DNA of 64,000 nucleotides from NCBI GenBank assembly GCA_963383645.1, contig OY726574.1:59766394-59830393 (forward strand). The letters run 5' to 3'. Under the pieces are notes generated by a model that was not told the DNA's origin, ran no database searches, and saw nothing but the letters and a program-made list of their open reading frames with translations. Positions 55,745 through 64,000 of this stretch are shown in pieces (the first letter of the stretch is position 1; each line of letters opens with the position of its first letter). This stretch comes from Muscardinus avellanarius (Eukaryota > Chordata > Mammalia > Rodentia > Gliridae). A program made the position numbers and the translations under genes.

Positions 55745-56010
55745 TCATTCTTGATGTTTTATTTTTAATATACTTTTATTGTTTCATTGTAATTATACAT
55801 CCTAACGGGGTATAGGTGACATGTTGTATGCATACATGAATACAACACTTGGTGTATTTTCTATGAATCTCACTCACTCCCTCTCCTTCTCCTTACATAT
55901 CATTTAGATGGTATTGATTATTCTGTATATGTACAGAGTATTATTCAAAATGTTGTCTTTGTTACATCTCCTTACCCCTTCTTGATCCCCTAAAGCATCT
56001 CTTTTCTCTT
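55745..56010 (-). mobile_element. L1 3' end, older type
   Basis: 'ttttattgtttcattgtaat' and 'tatacatcctaacggggtat' resemble the minus-strand L1 terminus. The following 'gaatacaacacttggtgtat' recurs on the right side of the LTR at about 60460, which supports a shared L1 subfamily. Confidence 0.6.
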
Positions 56011-57529
56011 TTTCTCACCCTTAACTCCATCCATCACTCCACTGGACTCTCTACGCTTCTATTTGAGGTCTCTTTTTACCCAATTTTTCTCTAACAGCAA
56101 CACTGAAACCATTATTATGGTGAATCCTTATTACAATTCTGTGAATTATCACTATTTTATTGTCATCGCAGAGCTTAGCTTCTCTGAAATCAACTTCTGA
56201 CCTTCTACTTGTAATTACTGTGGGCCACTCACTATATGAAGCAGTGCAAATGACTTCTGGTTTATTTCAAGTCTTCAGTGAAAATCTGACTTGGGCAGGA
56301 GCAAATCTAACAGCAAGGTTGTCTTTGAAAGGACACAAAGAAATAGAAAATATCTTTATAAAGGAAATTACTTGGATAACAAATAATGTTTCATCCTAAC
56401 AGGAGATTGCAAGAAGACACCTTCTGTGGATTCCCACTCACAGGGAAATCCACAGCTCACAAGTGGCCAGGAGGCACTGGGTCGGCCTGACTAATACTCA
56501 TTTCCTCCTTTCTTGCTAAGCAAGCCCCGACTTTGTTCAGGGCAGCAATATACCCAGCTAAGAATGTGATCTTTCTATCCTCTCTTATATCTAGAACTGG
56601 CGACTTGCACTCTACAGGACAGTAAGACCTGAGGGAAAGATACTGTTCGGCTGCCCCGAGATGCCCTTCTTTCTGCAAAACCAGTGAAGAAGAAGCCGGG
56701 TGATATTTTGCTCATTTCTCTTTCCTTTGAACTTCCTAGTGTCAGGAGGTGTAAAGCTTAGGAGGTGACAAACACAAGGACTGAAAGCAAAAGTGTTAAG
56801 GAAGGAAAATGACAAAAGACAGAACCTGGACCCTTGACATTGCCAGCTTCATCGGAAACAGATTTCGTGTTACATGCAGCTGAAGATTTCTTAGGATGAA
56901 ACAGCAATTTTATTATTCTTTTTGTGAGAAACAAAACAAGACACCAGAGCTGCACTGGGGCTTTGTCACGTAAAGATGATATAATGTAAGACACCAGGCA
57001 AATCAAGGGAGAAAATATGCTGCTTTCTAGAGTGAGAAAGGCAGTGGGTACCACTCTCTCTTATTCCCAATGACCCTGACTGGACAGCATGCACAACGGG
57101 AATAAAAGGCCTTTATTCCACGTAGAATGGCTGACGGGGGCTGAGATCATCTTCCTTCTGAGCAGGATGCAATTTCCTCTTAGGACTGTGAGTCTGTTTG
57201 GTGTAGACAGGACCCAAAGCAAAATGATAATACGAAGCCTGATTGAAGCAAATTAAGAGGATGTGTCCATCTCAACTTAGAGATGAGCTCCAGATTGGGG
57301 CTGGCCAGCACTGGGGAGGAAGGATCGAGCTTTGACTCCTATCCTTATTTCAGCACTAATGACTCCGTGCTGAACATGTATTCAGTTCAGCCCGATTCAT
57401 TTAGTCAGTCTTTGGTGAAGAAGTGACATTTCACTAGAGGATATACATACACTGCTTCTTTGAGAAGGGAAACACATTTAATACTCAGTGGTAATGGACA
57501 AATTAAGGTACTTTATTTCTTCTTATCTT
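56011..57529. other. Unassigned sequence
   Basis: About 1.5 kb without a recognised repeat. Frames at 56160-57054 on both strands lack domains. Confidence 0.4.
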
Positions 57530-57543
57530 TAAAATAAAAACGA

Positions 57544-57760
57544 GGCCGGGCTTGGTGGTGCATGCGTGTAATCCCAGAATTCTGGAGACAGAGACTGGAG
57601 GATCACAGTTCGCGGCCATCCTCAGCTATTTAGTGAGGCCTTCCACAACTTAGATCTTGTTTCAAAATAAAGAATAAAAAATAGGGCAGGGGGTGTAGCT
57701 CAGAGGTCAAATGCCCCTGGGTTACAAAAAAAAAAAAAAAAAAGAAAGAAAGAACAATAA
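57544..57760 (+). mobile_element. B1-dID SINE with TSD
   Basis: 'aggccgggcttggtggtgca' to 'atgcccctgggttac', missing the last 15 or so bases of the ID half, then A19 and GAAA repeats. TSD 'taaaataaaaacga' (57530-57543) and 'taaaataaaaatga' (57761-57774), one difference. Confidence 0.93.
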
Positions 57761-57774
57761 TAAAATAAAAATGA

Positions 57775-57886
57775 CCACTGACTGTTATTCATTCACTTAA
57801 AGAGGTGCTGAGTCCTATTATGTGCCACATTGGATTCCAAGGTTAAGGGATGTTGCGGCCACCAAACTGAAAGAATCTGTCCTTTT
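57775..57886. other. Unassigned sequence
   Basis: Nothing recognised. Confidence 0.4.
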
Positions 57887-57955
57887 TTATTTTGGTGGTG
57901 CTGGGGATAGAACCCTTCTACCTCTGGGCTACCCTCCCACACCTATTATATACAT

Positions 57956-58020
<65 letters not shown>

Positions 58021-58133
58021 TAATTTGGAAACAGGGTCTCTTAAGCTGTGAGGCTGGCTTCGAACCTACGTGATCCTCCTGTCTCAGCCTTCCAAGCACG
58101 GGGATTACAAGCGTGCGTCACCATGCCTGGCTA
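57887..58133 (-). mobile_element. B1-dID SINE, hairpin subfamily, with (TA)n in its linker
   Basis: ID end lacks about 12 bp ('ggggatagaacccttctacc'). The linker has grown to a (TA)n run (57964-58002) and T18 (58003-58021). The hairpin arm has decayed ('ttaagctgtgaggctggctt'). TSD 'gaatctgtcctttt' (57873-57886) and 'gactctgtcctttt' (58134-58147), one difference. Confidence 0.92.
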
Positions 58134-58259
58134 GACTCTGTCCTTTTAAAGCATACTTTCTGGTGCCGAAGACAGAATAAATCATCAGGTAAGAAACCTA
58201 ACAAGCTGTTGGCCAGTGCAGGAGGTATGTGGACACATGACAAAGGGTAAGAAAGAGAA

Positions 58260-58682
58260 TGTGACGGAGTGGGAAGCGTGTGCTTGTCAGCTCTCCGTTA
58301 CTGTGAAAAAATACCCAAGGAAAACAACTTCTAGGAGAAAAGTGTGTGTGGGTCTGTGGTGAGCAGAGTGTCAGGATGTCGTCAAACAAAGCTGCTCACC
58401 CCATTGCAGCCAGAAACAGAGGGAGAGAGAGAGAGAGAGAGAAAGGCCGAGGATGGGGACAAGAGGGTGTCGCCGAAGGCATGTCCCAAGGCCCCATGAC
58501 CTTCCACCAGGCCCCACCTCCTACATCTTTCACTACCTCATGTAGTTCATTCCACTGTGAGTCCATCAATGAATTAATCCACTGATGAGGTAGGATTAAT
58601 TCCCCAAAGCTCCATCCCGAGGCGTGAGCACTGGGTACCAAGCCTTACACATGGGAGCTTCTGGCGCACTCCAGATGCACGC
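58260..58682. mobile_element. URR1/MaLR-like interspersed element
   Basis: Best copy of the family here: 'gctctccgttactgtgaaaa', 'gctgctcaccccattgcagc', a (GA)n run at 58423-58441, 'accaggccccacctcctaca', 'agtccatcaatgaattaatc', 'cactgatgaggtaggattaa', 'cacatgggagcttctggcgc'. Similar elements are abundant in rodents. Class assignment (hAT-Charlie or ERVL-MaLR) is left open. Confidence 0.65.
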
Positions 58683-59487
58683 CATCACACACGGGGTGCT
58701 GATCAGGCAACGCATTCAGACAGGTTTGAGCAGGCTCCTGCATGGAGAGTGCCGGCTGTACCGAGATCAGTGGCGTAGACCAGTGGTGTGGACAGCGCTG
58801 AGCGCATGGCTGAGCCGCGTGGACGGCACAGAGGGTGGGCGAGCTGAGGTCACATGTGCCAAAGCAGAGGAAGGCCCCTTCTATTCTGGGTTGGATGTCG
58901 ATATTGAAAGTACTGAGTGGGGAGTGGGTCTTGAACATAAACAGGCCGGTTCTCTGGGAAGTGCTTAGCTTCTCTGCTGGAATCCTATAAAGAGCTCTGC
59001 AACGTGATGGGGCTAGCTGTAAACCTCGCCAGGCAATGAGTGGATGGCATCACGTCTACTCCTTAAAGCCATGGGACAGATGAGAGCCCATGGTGAATTG
59101 GAATTGACAAAGCAGAGTAGTCTCAGCAAAGGACTCTGGGAAGTGCCCGTATGCAGATATTATAAAGAAATGAGAAAGAGGGCTGGGGGAGTAGGCAGGG
59201 AATAAGAAAGAAAAGCAAGAGAAAGGCACCAGAGAAGGCACACGAAAGAGACAGGCCGAGGAGAAAGCCCCTGGCTGCTGACAGCCATGCTGAGACCTGA
59301 GATGAGTGCTCGACAGCTGTGAGGACCAAGATACTGTTTTCACAACAAGATGTGACTGAGACAGTGATTTCAAGGGAGAAAGGAAGATCAAGAAGGGGGA
59401 AGCTACTGTTTAAACAACTTGTTTTGAAGAGTTTTATCAAGGAGGTTTAAGAGAGGTTATAAAAATAATCTTATGGCCAAAAAAGCT
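58683..59487. other. Unassigned sequence
   Basis: No repeat recognised. Frames at 58624-58968 and 59056-59440 are open on opposing strands or in two phases and lack domains. Confidence 0.4.
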
Positions 59488-59717
59488 TTTTTTTTTTTTT
59501 TTTTTTTTTTTTGGTGGTGGTACTGGGGGTGGGACCCAGGGACTTTTCTACCTCCAAGCTATACTCCCAGACCTATTTTATATTTTGTTTGGAAACAGGG
59601 TCTCACTAAGTTGCCAAGAGCCTCACTAAATAGCTAAGGCTGGCTTCGAACCTGTGCGATCCTCCTATCTCAGCCTCCCAAGCGCGGGGATTACAATTGT
59701 GCACCACCACGCCTGGC
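59488..59717 (-). mobile_element. B1-dID SINE, intermediate subfamily
   Basis: T-run of about 25, then 'ctcccagacctattttatat' and 'tgtttggaaacagggtctca'. The complete left monomer is still present ('ctaagttgccaagagcctca'). It has 'ggctggcttcgaacctgtgc' like the hairpin copies but no second arm. Confidence 0.93.
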
Positions 59718-59729
59718 CTGAAAAAGTAC

Positions 59730-59849
59730 TTTTAATATGCTTATATTGGTGCATTATAGCTCACATCATAATGTAAACTATGTTTGTAAGAGCGCTGCCT
59801 GTGAGAGCCAGCCCCCTCCCCTTTTAATTGGTGAATTGTAATCATACAT
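59730..59849 (-). mobile_element. Two L1 3'-terminal fragments
   Basis: 'tattggtgcattatagctca' near 59743 and 'aattggtgaattgtaatcat' at 59825 are both minus-strand L1 termini. The second is continued beyond the LTR at 60436. Confidence 0.6.
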
Positions 59850-60435
59850 TGTAAAAGTACTGAGATGTAGGCTTCTGCTTAAAGGGTTAACAAAGCAACC
59901 CTGACTCCTGAAGAGCAGCTTGTAATGCCAAGCTGGGAGGCAGGCAGACTTCAATCAGTGAGCTATGAGTCTTGCCAAATGACCTTCAAGGTCGGGAAGC
60001 AGCCCCGGCCCTCTCGCTGAAGGTCCTTCCCCGCATAGACATCTCCCAGGAAACTTATTGGCACGGTAAACTGCTTCTGTAGAACAGTTTGCTTATTCCA
60101 TACCTGCTTTGACATTAGAAAATGTTGCCTGTGTCGCCCCCTTATCTGGGCTCACACCCGGTACAAAGGGAGGTAACATCCTAACATCCTGTCCCGAGCT
60201 CTCTTGACATCCTTTCCCAAGCTTTCTTGAATAGATATGAACCCCATGTGAATACCTCTTCTGTGCCTATAAACGTAGAGCTTGAAATGTGGTCGGGGTC
60301 TCTTCTCTGAGGACTGGCCTGTGTGCTGGTTAAGGAGATTTGACCCTGGTATACCAGCAATAAACCCTGCCTGTGATTTACAGCTTCTGGTGAGTTCTCT
60401 GTTGTCGGGGAAGGGGCGACTCTTGGACCTTAACA
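59850..60435 (+). mobile_element. Probable solo LTR of an endogenous retrovirus
   Basis: A single-copy block inside an L1 3' end with LTR-like layout. It begins TGT ('tgtaaaagtactgagatgta') and ends near ACA ('ggaccttaaca'). A TATA-like 'ctataaa' lies at 60268-60274, and AATAAA at 60359-60364, about 90 bp later, is followed by a GT-rich 'ctggtgagttctctgttgtc'. Spacing resembles gammaretrovirus-type LTRs. An alternative right end at 60432 would give a 4-bp TSD ACAT. No internal or coding retroviral sequence is attached. Confidence 0.7.
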
Positions 60436-60920
60436 TGTTGCCGATGACATACACGCACACAACACTTGGTGCCCCTCCACCTCCCCATCTCTCTCCTCCA
60501 AATACAGAATACTGAGACTGACGTTGCTCTTTTCACATAGAAACACACAGTCGGTGGTGGTAATTCTATTATGGAACCTCAGTCTTCTCCCTCCCCTTTC
60601 CTTCGCCCACCTCTCTGGTTCCACGGAGGTTTCTCCTCCTTTACCCGCAGTCCCTCTGGTATCGCAGTTGCTCCCTAGCTTGTGCATATTAGGGAACACA
60701 GGATCTCTTCACTTTCTGGGACCTGCTAATCTCACTTAACACAATGTTCTCCAAGTTCTTCCATTTTCTTGCAAATGACATGATTTTATTCTTTATTGCT
60801 GAGCAGAATTCCCTTGTAAGTATATCTCAAAATTTGTAAACCATTCATTTGTTGATGGACACCTAGGTCGGTTCTGTAATTTGGCCCTTGTGAATTGTGC
60901 GGCTATGAGCACGGGTCTGC
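60436..60920 (-). mobile_element. L1 3' UTR, continuation after the LTR
   Basis: 'gcacacaacacttggtgccc', then C/T-rich 3' UTR, 'gctaatctcacttaacacaa', 'gttctccaagttcttccatt', 'aaccattcatttgttgatgg', ending near 'gtgcggctatgagcacggg'. Same order as the L1 at 9640-10045. Confidence 0.85.
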
Positions 60921-61213
60921 TGGAGTGATGGTAAGCCTGCTTCAATAGAAGAAAACTTGACAATGGAGAAAGAGAGTGGGTAAAACTGCAGGAGAGAGTC
61001 CTTGGCCATGAGCATAGTGAGAGTCAGGACTCCGCCCAAGATGGGAAGGAGCGAGGACTGTCCCTACGTGGGAAGACATGCAGAGGAGGAGGACGGTGGA
61101 TTCCTTGGAGAGAGCAAGACATGTCTCCCCTGGCAGCTTTTACTTTCTCAGCAACATAGATAGTGAGCCCAAGATCTGAGTTGGAGAACAGGGCAGAAAA
61201 GCAAGAATTCTAA
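60921..61213. other. Unassigned sequence
   Basis: Nothing recognised. Confidence 0.4.
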
Positions 61214-61226
61214 ATCTAGAACTAAA

Positions 61227-61410
61227 GGAGCTAGGCTTGGTGGAGCACACCTGTATCCCCAGAACTTGGGCGGATGAGAGGGAGAATCACAAGTTCCAGG
61301 ACAGCCTGTGCAAATTAGCAAGGCCCATAGCAACCTAGCAGAGTCCTGTTTCAAAAACAAAACAACAACAACAAAAAAGAAGGGCTGGAGGTTTAGTTTG
61401 CAAGTAGAAA
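61227..61410 (+). mobile_element. B1-dID SINE, 3'-truncated, with TSD-like flanks
   Basis: 'ggagctaggcttggtggagc' through an A/C-rich linker to 'ggtttagtttgcaagtag', where the ID half stops. Flanks 'atctagaactaaa' (61214-61226) and 'atatagaactaaa' (61411-61423) match at 12 of 13 positions, so the truncated end may be original. Confidence 0.85.
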
Positions 61411-61423
61411 ATATAGAACTAAA

Positions 61424-62084
61424 ACAAAGCAAACAGTTCGAAGATGCATATGTCCTATTTCAACTAATTAAATTTTGATTATCTTAAATTGGAAACTGTT
61501 GGGTTAGATCCCATTTTCCCCCAGATTGCCCCACGCAGTAAATTGTAATTTGCAAAGAAGAGTTAATGAAAGAATTATCTTTGATGATTGAAGGCTGCAA
61601 ACACTAAGCATTAACTTCAGAACTGGAAATTATAGGTTAATCATACCTCTTTTTCACCTGCTAGTGATATTAGGGCCAATGAATACCTGTGGTGCTACCA
61701 TAATGAGTTTTTCAGAACAAGAAAGTTGTATCACAAGAACTATTTTTACTTGTACTTGGGTTTCAGGCTATCAAATTTCATGATACATGAATAAAGCAGA
61801 AAATAGCTTTATGAATGAAACTGAAATGAAAGCACAAAAATGTTCCTAAAATGTGGATTTTATACTTCCTTGGTGATTTAGAAAAACCTTTAGAGTTCAA
61901 CAATGGCAATACTAGTAGAGAAAGGTAATCTCTCCATATACTCAACAGAGGAAAACATTTAGCAACCTGGTAGTCTTGAAGACCCATGAACATGATAATA
62001 ACACTCATCAAACACACACAAACACTTAAGCAAAAAGAAAAATAGCACAAAAACAAAAGTTTTTTCATAAGTGCCTTAACTGTC
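61424..62084. other. Unassigned sequence, possible conserved element
   Basis: No transposon recognised. 61440-61760 is AT-rich with mixed composition and multiple TAATTA/ATTA cores ('caactaattaaattttgatt'). Only alignment could show whether it is conserved. Confidence 0.35.
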
Positions 62085-63218
62085 TACAATGTTATCTTTC
62101 ATTTCCTTAGTTAAACTTTTTCCTAAGTATTTTATTCTGCTTAATGCTATTGTAAATAGGACAGTTTTCTTAATCTCTTTTGGATAATTCATTGTTGGCA
62201 TATAAAAACCCAACTGATTTTTATGTTCATCTTGTACCCTTACTGAGTTCATTTATTAGTTAGAGCAATTTTTGATGAAGTCTCTAGGACTTACTATATA
62301 TACTCACATGTAATCTGCAAATAGACAATTTAGCTTTGTCCTTTCCAATTTGGATGCTTGCCTTTCTTTTTCTAATTTTTAATTTCTGGGCTAGAAATTT
62401 GACCAATATGTTGAAAAGAAGTGGTGCGAGTAGGCACCCTTATCATGTTTCTGATCTTAGAAGAAGAGCTTCACTTTCCACTTTTAAGTACGATCTTGGA
62501 CATGGGCTTCTCTTCACTAGTCTTATGACACTGGGGTCCATTTCTTCTACACATAGTTTGTTGAGAATTCTGATGAATATCGTCACACGCTTTTACTACA
62601 TCCTTCGAGATAATATTTTTTTTTATCCTTCACTTAGTTCAATGGTGCATCACATTTATTGATTTGAGTATATTGAACCACTTTTGCATCCTAGGGATAA
62701 ATCCCACTTAGAATGTGCTGTTGAGTTTTTAGTTTGCTAGCATTTTATGAATAAGTTTTGCGTCCCTGTTCATTAGGTGCAATGGCCTATAATTTTCTGT
62801 TCTTGTAGTGTCTTTGTCTACCTTTGGTATCAAAGTAACACTAGCATTATAAAATAAATTTGGAAGTATTGAACTCTTTAGGTGAATTTATTTAAGTGCT
62901 TGGTAAAATTCACCTGTGGGGACATATGATTTTGGAGTTCTCTTTATTGGGAGGTTTTTGACTAATTTAATTTTCCTACTTATTATCAACCTGCACAGAC
63001 TTTCTATTTCCTGATTTAGTATCATGTAGATAATTTTTTTTCTAGAAATGTATCCATCTTCTCTAAGGTCTTCAATTTATTGGCATATAATTAATGATTC
63101 ATAGCGGTCTCTTATAATCCATTCTATTTCTGTGGTACAAATGATAATACTTCCTCTTTTTTCTTAGTCTAGCTAGAGATTTGCTTATTTTGTTTATTTT
63201 TTTCAAAAATCAACTCTT

Positions 63219-63432
63219 AGCCAGGTGTGGTGGCGCACGCTTATAATCCCAGCATTTGGGAGGCTGAGAAAAAAGGATCACAGTTTGAGGACAGCCTCAG
63301 CTACTACTTAGTGAGGCCCTTTGCAACTCAGTGAGACCTTGTTTCAAAATAAAGAATGAAAAGTAGGGCTGGGTGTGTAGCTTGGAGGTAGAATGGCTCT
63401 CGGTTCCATTCCCAGTACCATAAAAAAAAAAA
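63219..63432 (+). mobile_element. B1-dID SINE with perfect TSD, inside L1
   Basis: Near-consensus dimer. 'aaaaatcaactctt' occurs at 63205-63218 and 63433-63446 (14 bp, perfect). Small 'acta' duplication in the left monomer ('agctactacttagtg'). Confidence 0.95.
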
Positions 63433-63849
63433 AAAAATCAACTCTTCATTTCTTTTATTTTTTTGCCTTCTTAGTCTATATTTCATTTGTTCTGTTCTGA
63501 TCTTTATTATTTACTCTCATCTGTAGACATTTTGCCTAGTTTATTCTTCTTTGTGTACTTTCCTGAGATGTAAAGTCAAGTTGTTTATTTGAAATCTTTT
63601 CTTTTAATCTGGGTATTTTGGGCTGTGACCTTCTCTCTTAGCCTTGCTTGTTGCTGAGTCTGTCAAATGTTATGATGTGCTTCTAGTTTAGTTTGTCCTG
63701 AGATTTCTTTCATTATTTTTTATTTATTCTTGGGCCTGTCGTTTGTTTAGGAGTGTCTTGTTTAATTTTCTCATATTTTTAAGTTTTCCAAAACACCTCC
63801 TATTATTAATTTCTAGTTTTATATTATTGTAATCATAAAAACAATATTG

Positions 63850-63950
63850 GAATGCTTGCTCAGCATATTTGAGGCCCTGGGTTCAAAATCCAGCAAGGAA
63901 AGAAAGAAGGGAGAAAAGAAGGGAGGGACAGAGGGAGAGAGGGAAGAGGA
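63850..63950 (+). mobile_element. ID monomer, 5'-truncated, with purine tail
   Basis: 'gaatgcttgctcagcatatt', 'tgaggccctgggttcaaaat' and 'ccagca' are the 3' two-thirds of an ID element, followed by an AAGG/GGGA tail. It has the 'cttgctcagcat' middle of a true ID, as the monomer at 33417 does. Confidence 0.8.
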
Positions 63951-64000
63951 AGATGTGTGAAATTATTTCAGTCTTGTTAGAATTATTTTGAGATCCAGTA

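Larger units (their letters stand above)
62085..64000 (-). mobile_element. L1 ORF2 remnant, runs off the window
   Basis: Minus-strand ORF2 order: 'cctaagtattttattctgct', 'aatgctattgtaaataggac', 'aacccaactgatttttatgt', 'tttctgggctagaaatttga', 'aagaagtggtgcgagtaggc', 'tcatgtttctgatcttagaa', 'cataatttatt'-type A/T stretches, and 'ctcctattattaatttctag'. Many indels and stops; no functional reverse transcriptase. Carries a B1-dID at 63219 and an ID fragment near 63850. Confidence 0.88.

Noticed and set aside
59850..60435. Considered as a cellular promoter because of the TATA-like box
   Set aside because: The box, the poly(A) signal 90 bp later and the clean interruption of an L1 fit an LTR better; no adjoining gene was found.
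62336..62662. 108-codon plus-strand frame
   Set aside because: Antisense to the L1 ORF2 remnant.

Overview
This window looks like non-coding nuclear DNA from a non-murid rodent. The main evidence is about 50 copies of one dimeric SINE. Its left half is B1-like (7SL-derived) and its right half is ID-like (tRNA-Ala-derived), joined by an A-rich linker. This is the B1-dID architecture known from squirrels, dormice, beavers and some hystricognaths and not from mouse or rat. Two ID monomers, rodent-type L1 3' ends, and old placental repeats (MIR, L2, L1M, a Tigger DNA transposon) fit the same picture. The sequence alone does not resolve the species; a squirrel-related lineage is my best guess.

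I found no protein-coding gene, exon set, tRNA, rRNA, CRISPR array or operon that I can support. The long open frames are translations of simple repeats (poly-Pro, poly-Leu, poly-Arg, poly-Ser), of SINEs, or of L1 and L2 remnants. The window is best read as intergenic or deep intronic DNA.

Layout. 0-11 kb: a MIR split by a SINE, two plus-strand L1 3' ends, a GGA/GAA microsatellite, a short L1 with clear target-site duplications (TSDs), and a minus-strand L1 carrying a second, rearranged L1 insertion. 11-18 kb: mostly unassigned single-copy-looking DNA with MIR traces. 18-25 kb: an ancient L1M hit by a SINE, many more SINEs, and a 145-bp inverted copy of a sequence 1.1 kb away lodged inside a SINE. 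25-36 kb: old L1M, a clustered SINE array, a 206-bp pyrimidine microsatellite grown from a SINE tail, a 30-38 bp minisatellite, an ID monomer and an L2. 36-50 kb: SINEs and nested SINEs, a Tigger remnant, and two large unassigned blocks. 51-56 kb: L2 sequence and a 35-bp minisatellite. 57-64 kb: SINEs, a URR1/MaLR-like element, a probable solo LTR inside an L1 3' end, and about 1.9 kb of minus-strand L1 running off the window edge.

Nothing works together as a pathway. What can be read is the history of insertions: which element sits in which, with TSDs marking individual events. The observations most worth a second look are the inverted templated insertion, a SINE subfamily that gained an 8-bp-stem hairpin, the twin-priming-like L1, and the solo LTR. 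I saw no previously undescribed functional system.
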